Shown piece after piece: positions 49,001 through 58,545 of a DNA stretch of 64,000 bases. This DNA is from Melanocharis versteri (taxonomy: Eukaryota > Chordata > Aves > Passeriformes > Melanocharitidae): the NCBI GenBank assembly GCA_013397845.1, contig VZTG01001067.1:1423233-1487232 (forward strand). Reading direction: 5' to 3'. Under the pieces are notes generated by a model. That model searched no databases. It was not told the DNA's origin and saw only the letters and a program-made list of their open reading frames with translations. The translations under genes were made by a program, and so were the position numbers. Each line of letters opens with the position of its first letter. The first letter of the stretch is position 1.

Positions 49001-49681
49001 TTCCCCATTCCCGAGACGCAGCAGTATAATATTTCTGGCTCTTTTTATTCTTCTTGCAGTGACTGTTGGAAAACTGGATTTAAAGAGAAGTATGTAGCAA
49101 AAAAGCAAATTTGTAGTTACGAAACTTTAAAAACTCACTAGCAAAAATGCTATCCTTTTTTTTAAAATTAGCAAGGATGATTATTCTAATTCCAAGATAT
49201 TTGATTGGAGAGCTAGAAAACTTGCAAAGTATACTTCTGCTAATGGATTGAACTGGACAATGTTTTGTGAACTAATCCTATGCCTTGGAATGGCTGGGAT
49301 ATATATTTTGTTCAAACGAATGGATTCCACAGGACACAAGTTGTCAGTAGCCTGTTAACAACAAGTAAGTTCGGAAGAGTACTGCTCTATCGGGATTTAA
49401 ATCTTTATCTCGGCAGTAATACTTGCCATCTAATTTTGATCAATGGTTAGAAAACCATTAGTTACTTCCAGGAGAACCTTCACAAAAGCTGTCACTGGAA
49501 GTATTTTTTTCTGAAATGCATGGAAGCATTTTTGGGAAAGATGTGAGGAAAAGATGGAGGATCTAGTCTTCCTGCATGAATACAAAATATTGGAGAAGCA
49601 TTTCTAACAGTTTCATTCAGAGACATCCCAGGTCATCCTCCTCCTCTTTCCTGTTCTCTTTATATTCCCCTTGTTCCCTAG
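43031..49681. other. Unannotated DNA
   Basis: No gene, RNA or repeat family is recognised. A purine-rich run lies at about 43645-43720. A homeodomain-word-rich segment at 44698-44760 may be conserved non-coding sequence. Reading frames are short and overlap on both strands. Confidence 0.45.
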
Positions 49682-50168
49682 TAAAACCTTTGATGCTGTC
49701 TCCTATGGCATCCTCCTGGATACACTGGTAGCCCATGGCTTGAACGGGTGCACCGCTCGTTGGGTTAAGAACTGGCTGGATGGCCGGGCCCAGAGAGTGC
49801 TGGTTAACGGTGCTGCATCCAGGTGATGTTTGGTAAACAGTGGTGATACCCAGGGCTCAGTACTGGGACCAGTCCTGGTAATCAATATCTTTGTCGACAA
49901 CCTAAATGAGGAGACTGAGTGTCCCCTCAGTCATTTTGCAGGTGACACCACATTGGGCAAGAGTGCTGATCTGCTGGAGGGTAGGAAGGCTCTGCAGAGG
50001 GATCTGGACAGGCTGGATCGATGGGCTGAGACAACGGTATGAGGTTCAACAAGGCCAAGTGCCAGGTCCTGCACTTGGGTCACAACAAGCCCAGGCAGCG
50101 CTACAGGCTGGGGAAAGAGTGGCTGGAAAGCTGCTCAGCAGAAGAGCACCTGGGTGTGCTGGTTGACC
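49682..50168 (+). pseudogene. CR1 LINE ORF2 fragment (reverse transcriptase, C-terminal part)
   Basis: The + strand reads the C-terminal half of a CR1 reverse transcriptase: KTFDAVS, ARWVKNWLDGRAQRVLVNG, GDTQGSVLGPVL, then HFAGDTTLG where the catalytic box should be FADD, then LEGRKALQRDLDRLDRWAE and CQVLHLGHNKPRQRYRLG. Damage includes an in-frame TGA at 49824-49826, a frame change near 50035, and loss of the first catalytic aspartate (GGT at 49941-49943). Both ends are truncated; neither the endonuclease nor the 3' terminal repeat is present. Homology stops at about 50168, immediately before the exon-like segment at 50179. Confidence 0.9.
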
Positions 50169-50178
50169 CACTTTGCAG

Positions 50179-50345
50179 AAGAGGGTGATTACAAAGGCTT
50201 CTGCTATGTTCTTGAAGAAGAAGGAAACCTTGTGCACCACAAACTTCTCTTGGAGTTCCTTCTTGAGACAAGTCACTCTGACTTGGATATTAGCGCAATA
50301 GAGGCCATGCCAGCAGCAGAGCAAAGAAACATTCTCCTGCACTGA
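50179..50345 (+). CDS. Possible terminal coding exon, unknown gene (partial)
   Basis: CR1 homology ends at about 50168 and is followed by 'ctttgcag', a usable splice acceptor with AG at 50177-50178. From there one frame stays open for about 55 codons to TGA at 50343-50345. It is acidic and leucine-rich (EEGDYKGFCYVLEEEGNLVH, KLLLEFLLETSHSDLDI, EAMPAAEQRNILLH), unlike the serine- and cysteine-rich chance frames elsewhere in the window. AATAAA lies 128 bases after the stop at 50473-50478, with no poly(A) run behind it, which argues against a processed pseudogene. The exon would begin in phase 1. The polypyrimidine tract is weak because the CR1 fragment occupies that position. I do not recognise the protein; no earlier exon is identified. 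A chance frame or an unprocessed pseudogene fragment remain possible. Confidence 0.35.
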
Positions 50346-50495
50346 GCTTGTGCAGTACTAATATCGTTAGTTATTCGAAGAAATTGCCAGTCAGGGTAGC
50401 CGTATGTCTCTAGACTGTGACACTTCTGAGGCTGTATTGCTGTCTCTACCATTCCGAGCTGCAGTGCCAAAGAATAAAAATATCTCTAATATCAT
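50346..50495 (+). other. Possible 3' untranslated region with AATAAA
   Basis: This would be the 3' UTR of the candidate exon ending at 50345. The polyadenylation hexamer AATAAA is at 50473-50478, and cleavage would be expected 10-30 bases later. No clear GT-rich downstream element is seen. The call depends entirely on the exon call. Confidence 0.25.
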
Positions 50496-53400
50496 GTCAT
50501 CCAGCTCTTTTCAGGGGTTCTCAACACTGAAGTGAACAAGAGGAGATTTCTAGAGTCTCTCATCTCCTGTGGCATCACTGCTTCAGAAATCCTAGAATCC
50601 TTTCCTCTGGAGGAAGCTTCTGGCTATCCTTGGCATCACTGAATGATCCCTTTGTGAACTTGTGTCCAGGCCCTGGACCAGTGCCTGGTTTTCAAATCCC
50701 ATATACCTTGTGCTACGAGGGGTGTCCCTTTCCATCCTGGAGTGTCTGTTCCACCTCAGGCTGAGACTACAGAGGCTTTGGCCAGAAACTTCTCCATTAC
50801 CTCTCCAGTAAGAGTCAGTTCTTCCGATGAGACCTGGTCTCCAGAAGTTCCCGATGTGGCGGTGTGCATTCCAGATTCCACTTCAATTATTCACACGGGA
50901 CTGCTCTGTGCTACTTGCTACTCAGACAGCCTCTCTCTCTCGCTTTTCTTTTAAATAAGACATGCTCTCCTCTAACCACAGAGGAAGGTCTCAGGAGCTG
51001 ACATGTATTTACTCTAAGTGGGGTTCTTGATCCTACCCTTTTGAAAAGGAAATCTCCTGTATCAGCTGCAACCCCAAAGACAGTTTTAGCAGAGTGCACT
51101 AGGATAGACTTTCACCATTTGAATTGACTTGTCAATTAAACAAGAGCAAATCTAGAGGTCTCTGTCCCTCAGACTTTGGGGAGCTTGGAGCTTGCACTTG
51201 AGCTTTGAGGCATTCAAGTTCTGTATGTTTGCTATACAGTGTTTTCTGTTTTAAGAATACGAGGGCCCTGTCCTTGTAAAGCTGCTTTTTGTGCTGAAGG
51301 ATTTGCTGTCCTTGACCCTGAGAATCCAAACCAAACTGTTCCAAGTCTGTTCTTAGGAGTGCTGCTGGTTCCTTGTGACCTGTCAGAAGCACTTCGCTCT
51401 TGTGCTCACACACTTCAGAGAAGATCAATGATTGGCATCACTGTACAGGAACCCTGTGAGCAGCAGCCAGCTCTGTGCAGCACAGCTGGGGTTACTAAAT
51501 GTCCAAATGGTCAGACAGAGAGTCTTTCTGGACTACTAGAAATTATGTGATAGGCTAATTAGAGATGACATTTAGAAAGGATCTTCCATTGTAGTCCCAG
51601 AAAGTCTCAGATTTCACCTATAAAAGGGGTGCTCTGACCGGCAGCTCAAGGGCCACACTTTGCCCACAGAAAATGCCTTTGCTTTGCTGGAAATGGGGAA
51701 CATCTGCTAGTACTGCACGCATGGCCCAGCAGCTGAATGACCCCTATGGTGTCTGCACATAATCAATTATTAAGAGTCAGGGCCTGCCACTCTCGTAACC
51801 ACATGACCAGCAAGACAGGTTGCGGGGAGAGGGCTGCAGAGGGATTTAGCCAGGATCACCTGGAAAGGCTGTATTGTCCTACCCATGGCTAGCATGTGTG
51901 GGGGAGCACACAGTTTGTTTTACACTAGACTGCTGGGTCAGACAGGGTCAGCAAGACACTAGATCATACAGCTTTTAACTGTGCTCAAATCCTACAGAGC
52001 TTCGTAGAAGTTAGAAGGGCAGACTGGCATCAGCTGTATAGTGCTGATAGCACTAGCTGGCTTTTTTCTGTGTAGTAAGGGACTGTTTGCACTGTCTAAG
52101 ACCAGCTACTATACATAAGCTGGAATAGAAAGTGCATTTTAATATACCAAGCCCAGACACAGTAAATCCTGGTTTTGCCAGACATCTTCACAGCTGCTTT
52201 ATAGGCACTCGCTTTTGAGTTCCTGAGCCCCAATTAGATGGCCAACACCCCAGAGCAGCTGATAGCTGGAATGAGATTTACAGCAGCCAGGGTGCTGAGC
52301 AGGGGAATACCGGAGGAAAGCAGGAAGGCTGGGGTGAGTGTGGAGCCTTATTGTTCCCTAGAACTTAAGTATTTCAGTGGCCTTGAGTTAGGTACCTGTT
52401 GCTTACAATGGGCATTTATGGCCACTGAGTTATTTCCTAAGAGTAGTCATCCCTTTGGACACGAGTAACTGGCTCATCAGGCACGTACTTGACATTGTAA
52501 CCAACCTAATCATTAGAGCAAAGCACAGGATAGAGCAGCTATAACCACTTTTGTTCAAAAGCAAGGCTGGAAGATGAGAGAGCCCCATGCCTTGTGAGTC
52601 ATTGCTGGTGGATAGCTACCACACCAGGGAAATGCAAAGAAACAAAGAGGCGTCCTTGAATCCTGGTCCTGCACATCTCCACAGCTCCTGCAAATTCTGT
52701 TACATTAAGCATGGCGTAGCAAGAGCCTGGCAGTGACTCAGAGTGTGTGAAAGCCATCATGCCTAGTAGGCTGTGTGAAGTTCTCATTCATGTCCCTTCC
52801 AGGACAGCTGTAATTCAGTCACACTGAACAAAGGCACATACAAGAAAAATGACACTCTTGGAAAAACTTTTCCTAAATTTCCATCTCTTCAAAGTCTGTG
52901 TGTACAGTCAGTCTTGTTTAGGTTATACATGAATAGTACAGCCTCATTTGTAACACTCTGTACTCTTTGTAACCCTTTGTACTGCACACCTGCCTGACCA
53001 CACAACCACACGACCTCCTTGCACCTCCGCTGTGGCCATCTCTGGCTGTTCTCGTTGAATCACAGCATCAGCTTTGCTAACAGTATGTTTTCACTGGGGT
53101 TGTATGAGGGAGTATCAGTACTAGCAATGCCAAATACCTGGCAGCCAAGAACCAAGCCACAAAAAAGCAAGAGTTTGCTTTAAAACTATGTTTGCAAGAA
53201 GTAATAACTGTGTAGTAGGATTCATTCTACCTGACTTCTTGCATTTCAGCATTGAGACTTCCTTCCAAGCTTTTCTCCTCCATCACTACGGTTAGAAATA
53301 ATATTTTGGTCCATGCTCTGTGTGTGCCAGAAACCACTAGATATCTAGAGGCTCACAATTAATTGTTTGAATTGACAATGTTGTTCAGCTGTTTATAAGA

Positions 53401-53549
53401 TTATCTGGCATTTAAACCTGGTGCATGAAAAAATCTGAAGTGGGCAGAAAATGCTGTCAGACCAGAATGGTAGCTGACTTTGCAAAGGTGTAAAGTGCAG
53501 TGAAGGATGAGTGGTGCCAGCTGCCTGCATGGTCCCTTGCCTGCCATGG
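50496..53549. other. Unannotated DNA
   Basis: No gene or repeat is recognised. Frames at 51239-51550 (+, 103 codons) and 50742-50954 (+, 70 codons) are somewhat protein-like in composition but have no recognised motif and no convincing flanking splice pair. Confidence 0.45.
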
Positions 53550-53625
53550 ACTTCCTGTGTGGCCTTGGGCAAGTCACATGGCTTCCTTGGGCTTCACTTC
53601 CTTATAGTTGTAAAAGGTAGAGCAT
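53550..53625 (+). mobile_element. MIR-like SINE fragment
   Basis: The string 'gtgtggccttgggcaagtca', then 'ggcttcacttcctta' and 'gttgtaaaaggtag', follows the order of the conserved 3' half of a MIR element (a 'gtgaccttgggcaagtcac' word, then 'cctcagtttcc', then 'tgtaaaatggg'). It is short and diverged but the 20-base first match is close. Ancient MIR remnants are rare but known in reptiles and birds. Confidence 0.65.
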
Positions 53626-53841
53626 CTGCTCACTGCAGAGGTGCTGGGGAGATGGACATTTTACAAGGGAGATGTGACGAGGCAGTAGGGTTTCTAAGAT
53701 TTATTCTACAGGGTCAAAGTAATAGAGAGCCTCCAAAGTATTGGTTAGCCTCCATTCAGAAATGGAAATTGTTTATCACGTTAAAACTGCTCCAGGAAAC
53801 CAAGATATTAAGTAAAATACTTCCCTTCCTTCCTCTCTCCA

Positions 53842-53912
53842 ACCCGCCCCCCCACCCCACAAAAAAACCCTCAAAAAAACAACAACAAACAAACAAAAAA
53901 ACACCCCACACC
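53842..53912. repeat. A/C-rich low-complexity tract
   Basis: About 70 bases made only of C and A apart from scattered T and G: a C-rich run followed by AAC and AAAC words ('aacaacaacaaacaaac'). No periodic unit is maintained. Confidence 0.8.
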
Positions 53913-54890
53913 TGCTAAAACACCTTATAAAATCTCACTTGTATTTTCATCAGCCTTCCCTTCAGGTTTTTGCACTTCAAGGGAAATAGCTCCACAGGTC
54001 TGCAGTGCTGCCTTAATTCAGGTGAGATATGTTAGTGGTGCCTTCAAACAGTCTGTCTGGACTCCTTGCAGACAAGAGAAGCTGGGCTTTGCCAGTGAGA
54101 CCCTGCCTCACAAACCCCAGCTCAGGAAGTGGCTCTGTCTGAACAGAGCCAGGGACCCTGTGCCTCATGCCACCACTCTGGGTCTGGCTGCCCCAGAGCT
54201 CACCTTACCTCCTGTCTGCATCTGTCTCTTCTCCCCATGGATCTGTAACGAAGCTGAGTTACAAACACAATAAAGATGGACCTAAAGGAGGACAAGACCA
54301 TGTTTTGTAATCAACCCTCCAAAACTTTTGTGGGTTAACAACACGGTTCCACTTTTGACTCATCTCTAGAAATAAGCCTCCTTTCTTTCTGCCAAAAAAG
54401 GTGACCTGCCAGCCAGTCTGACGCAAGGTAATTTGTCCTGTTTATCTGATGCCTTCGATAAGGCATAGAGATTACTGCTCTTCCTTCATCCTAAAGTACC
54501 AACTTGTTTATATGCTGTAATCCTGAGTGACTTTTTTTTACAGTGAGAGCTTGAATGTGACAATAATTTGGAGAAAAATCTTGGTTGTAAAAGTAAAAAA
54601 GCACTTTAAATATGTTCTTGGTGTATTTTCTTCCAGCTTGCACATTATCCCTAGTCCTGGCCCCTCTCAGCAGTCACGAGATAAGCTTCGAAGAAACAAG
54701 GTTGTTGATTGACGGCTCATTAGAAGTTGCAAGAGCAACAAAAGGGAGCCTGCAGCAGCCCGAGCTCACCGCCTGCCCGGCCGTGAGGACGCTGGTCAGC
54801 ACTGGCCTGAGAGGAACAAAGACTGCGGGAGACACTGGAGGAAAACAACATGAAATTTTCATGGTGTGCGAGAAAGGCCAGGTGTAATGG
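53913..54890. other. Unannotated DNA
   Basis: No gene is supported. CpG content increases toward 54750-54830 and continues to 55020. A frame of 91 codons at 54612-54887 (+) overlaps a - strand frame of similar size (54674-54919); neither is recognised. Confidence 0.45.
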
Positions 54891-54894
54891 ATCG

Positions 54895-54980
54895 GGGCCA
54901 AAGCCTCCCCTGCCCCCACGGCCCCGCCGCATAGATTGACTTTCTATATATAGGCACTCACGGAGAGCATAGGTTGTGCC
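54895..54980 (+). promoter_or_regulatory. TATA/MEF2-like element after a C-rich CpG segment
   Basis: CTATATATAGG at 54944-54954 repeats exactly the 11-base element of the candidate promoter at 10612. It fits both a strong TATA box and the MEF2 consensus (YTAWWWWTAR). A C-rich stretch with CpG ('cccccacggccccgccgc') lies 15-35 bases upstream and further CpG follow to 55015. Initiation would be expected near 54975. The first downstream ATG (55063) opens only nine codons. Promoter function is inferred. Confidence 0.3.
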
Positions 54981-56799
54981 ACACGGCACGTACACGCGTG
55001 CACAAATCCCGGGTACCCTCACTGCTCTGTGCCAGACTGAATTTATCTGTCAATCCGTTTAGAAATGAAAGGCTCCAAGTACATACAGTGTTAATATCTG
55101 TACATATTAGATGTCACAGCTCCAGCCTTAGATAAGGTCACACACTGAGCCAAACTCACCCCTGCAGTGTAAGCCAGGCAAGGCTTACTAGGAATGAATT
55201 TGGCTTAATGTGACTGCCTGTAGTTATGTTTGTTTTCACAAACCTTGTTTATCCCTCGTGTAAGCATTTCCTCATAGTTAGGAGACTTCTACCAGGCACA
55301 CGCCAATCCACCTTCAACCCACAAACTGGGGTGTCTGTTTCTTCAGCTTCCCACAGGGGTCTTTCAAGCCCCCTGATTCAAGTGCTGAAGGGCACTTGCT
55401 CATCAGACATGCTGACTGGTGACAGCCTTCCCTCAATCCTCTAAGTGCTAAACAGTAGAGACACATTCATAACAAATTGATGCAAAGAAAATTAGCCTTT
55501 GCCCTTTGTATACAATGTCATCTGACAATAGTTACAAGTGAGTTCTAGTTAAAATTTTTCAGTGGAATCTTTTTGCTCAAATTCCCTCTTCTCCATGCTG
55601 AGGAGATTTCTGTTTGAGGTGTAGGTAGGTGTACTTGATGTGAAAAACCATATTTTAATTCCAGTAGGTAACTTAGGCTTCTTCAGTAAGGACTCAAAAA
55701 AGAACAGTTATCTGTCTTAGCTAGTAGTTATCTAACTGCTAGTAGTTATCTAACTTCCAGTTACGTGCTTTCCATGAATAGTCAAATACAGGGCTTTAAA
55801 TTTATCTCTTGTAAGCTTCCATACTAGTACAAATTCACTATGCAAATGGATCAAAATGCCTGGATCATGCTCCTTTTTTTGCATTTTAATACATTAACTA
55901 CATGCAGAAATGTTTGTAGGATACTTCTACATGTGGAACACCCTGGAAAAACACTAGACTTGAAGAGAAAATTAGATTGTAGAGGTGGGGTGCAACGAGG
56001 TGCTGTTAGATTATTTAAATTTAGAAACTGACATCCTGCTGGAATTTAAGTAACACTTCTGGTTGTATTATGACTTTACAGGTTGAGGAGAGACAGTATT
56101 TTGTGAAATGGATAAAATGACACCATAGACACTATTATGCCATGGGATTTACTGATAAAACCCAAATCTATTACCTCTGCTCTTCAATAACCATACCTTA
56201 ATATTAGATTGCCTAAACCTAGTAGTGTTACGTGAGCATAAAATTGGGATAAACACAGATATAATCTGGAGCTTGATTTTAAATTAAGAAAATTACCTTT
56301 CCTATAATACACAATAACCATTTCCATATCTTTAATATTCTTTCTGTTCAGTTCTTAAAGGGTTATAAGGGTAATGCTTAAAACTGAATCTTTATTTTAG
56401 CAATAGGAAGTTTGAGTCCTGAGCCAGGCAAGGTGATTTGCCTAAGATTGCCTATAGATTCATTTTGAGCCATCTTTCATTCCTTTGTTCTGCCTTCCGC
56501 TCATGCCAGATCTAATTTTGCTTTCACTTAAGAATTGAATTTACTTGTAGTTAGCTCTTCAGAAAAACTTCCAAAGTGTTATCTGCTGTAAACCACAATA
56601 AATTAATAAGGGCTGAAGCTTGCATACAGAAATCTGCTGATTTCAGTAGAAGTTTGGGGATGGGGAAAGGGAGCTCTGAAAGAATCACCTAGCACGCAGC
56701 TAGAGCAGAAAGCCTGTAAAAACTGCTATCGCAGCACAGCGACACACAAAAAGGCAGGAGATGTAACCTTTCTCCTATATTGTAACCCACCCCTTCCCG
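54981..56799. other. Unannotated A+T-rich DNA
   Basis: No gene is supported. It contains a perfect 18-base tandem duplication at 55720-55755. The text near 56415-56450 ('caggcaaggtgatttgcc') faintly resembles an inverted MIR but is too short to call. Confidence 0.5.
55720..55755. repeat. Perfect 18-base tandem duplication
   Basis: GCTAGTAGTTATCTAACT occurs at 55720-55737 and again, without change, at 55738-55755. A lone recent duplication; no third copy is seen. Confidence 0.9.
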
Positions 56800-56800
56800 A

Positions 56801-57146
56801 AGCGGCGCAGTGAATTGAAAGGAAACACTGCGGCGAGCTGCGCATTCTTCGGGCGCGGGGCCGTGCGGGCTCCCTCGGGCGCTGCGGCGCACAAAGGCGA
56901 GCGCGGCTCTGCGCGGACCCGGCGGGCCCGGGGGCCCTGCGCGGGAGCTGCCACATCCCTCCATTGTGATTTCCCTTCCAAAATAGTCTCGCGCTTCACA
57001 AAAAGCCTCAAACACAATAGTGTGACTCAGCAGTTCGGACCTGCAGGCCACCAAGCCGGCTCTGTAAAGGTGGTGTTGCTTGTGACCGAAGGAGGGAAGA
57101 TCCCAGTGCCGCCTGCTTTTGGACCTCGCTCTGTCGTCAGCCTCGG
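56801..57146. promoter_or_regulatory. CpG island, candidate promoter / first exon
   Basis: The core at 56801-56945 is the most CpG-dense DNA in the window, with about twenty CpG in 145 bases and words such as GGGCGCGGGGCC and GGCGGGCCCGGGGGCC. A consensus AP-1 site (TGACTCA) follows near 57022-57028. On the + strand a frame at 56815-57150 (111 codons) runs through the island and reaches CTCGG|GTAAAG, a good donor with GT at 57147-57148 and a frame stop formed only by the intron-side bases. A - strand frame (56689-57054, 121 codons) also spans it, so direction is uncertain. Promoter identity is inferred from composition; the encoded peptides are not recognised. Confidence 0.45.
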
Positions 57147-58455
57147 GTAAAGGAGTCTCCTGTCAGCGCTGTGCTGAGCTGCCAGGGGCCGCAGACACAT
57201 CAGCCGTGGGAGATGCTGAAAGAACAGGCGTTCAAGGAAAACACACAGAGAAATAACATAACTGTCAAACCTGCCCCGTGATTTTGGAAAGCCAGCTGGC
57301 ATCTCGGACTGATACCACAAATCATTAGGCAGGCAGATGAGGAGCTATCTCGGCTTTGCTGTCAATAAAGTAGGTCAGACACTGGCTTGCCTGCCTCTCA
57401 GTTACCATAACAATACTATTTGTAACACACTTTGACAACAAAAAGCACCAAAGCTAGAGCTACAGCTAGTAACACTCTGTGGCGGTGCTGGGGGCCAGTC
57501 GCTGGTCCCCTTCCTTGGCAGGACACAGCAAGAGAAAGACAACTGAAAAATGAGACCAGGTGGTGGTAGAAAGCAAAGAGACTGGCGGCGCAGCAAGGCA
57601 GATGAGAGGAAGAAAAGACCAGAGGGGAGGCGACATACGCAAATAACCAGAGAGGTGAAAAAGTAGCAGAAAACTTCAACAAAAGAAAGAGGGGAAAGAA
57701 TGTGAAAGTCGATTTAACCAGAAATAGTCTTTCTGGCTAGCCCCCCTAGAAGAGGAGCGATGACTTAGGTCAGACGAGGGGCTGTGCAGCACCAGAGGGG
57801 AAGGCAGGGTGCTTCCCCAGGGACTGAACAAACCAACCCCGAGGCACAAATACAGAGGCAGGGCGCTGCCTGCCCATCTTCTCACAGCTTCCCCCTGCCC
57901 CTTTGCCTTGTAGCCACGGAAAGGTGGGATCCACGTCTCCCCGCGACTGCCTGCCTCCGCTCATCGCGGCTTCTCTCCGCTTCTCCACGCTCTCCTCCTG
58001 CCGCTCTCTGAAGCCAGCAGTTAGCCTGCTCTCAATGTGAAACGCTGAGGAGAGCTTTAATTGCCCCGAGCTTGTGCACGGGGGCCTGATCGGCTTCCAA
58101 CATCCCTATTTTGGTTCCCCACTTTGATTTCCCCCTAAGTTTGCCTCTAATCAGAAGTTCTGGGCAAGATTTTAAATTCTGAGGCAATGCTCAGGTGGGA
58201 CTTCTGTACCCAAGGTACAGACGGATATTTGAAAAGCTGACCATTTGGGGTTTGGGACTTTTCAATAAAGCAGTCCTTTGAACCAGTGTGCTATTTGTTC
58301 AATTGCTGATTGTTTTTTTCCGTGGAATTTTTTTAAAGCCATTATGTTTAAGTTTCCTTTTAAAGAGCAGACAACTCTTGTGCTTCACTGTTTTTTGGGA
58401 TTTTTTTTTGTTTGTTACAGACTGCTCTATTTTCACTGAGCACCCCCCAAAATTT
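57147..58455. other. Unannotated G+C-richer DNA downstream of the CpG island
   Basis: No gene is recognised. G+C remains above the window average to about 58100, with CpG at 57480-57500, 57585-57635 and 57830-58010. Overlapping frames on both strands at 57402-58011 are typical of such composition. Confidence 0.45.
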
Positions 58456-58545
58456 CTCTTCTCTTCTCTTCTCTTCTCTTCTCTTCTCTTCTCTTCTCTT
58501 CTCTTCTCTTCTCTTCTCTTCTCTTCTCTTCTCTTCTCTTCTCTT
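58456..58545. repeat. (CTCTT)18 microsatellite
   Basis: Eighteen uninterrupted copies of the five-base unit, 90 bases in all, pure pyrimidine on the + strand. The surrounding frame (58288-58707, +) reads through it as repeated LFSSL units because five bases times three gives a five-residue period; this is not evidence for a protein. Confidence 0.97.

Noticed and set aside
56415..56455. Possible inverted MIR
   Set aside because: Match limited to about 20 bases with mismatches; cannot be separated from chance.
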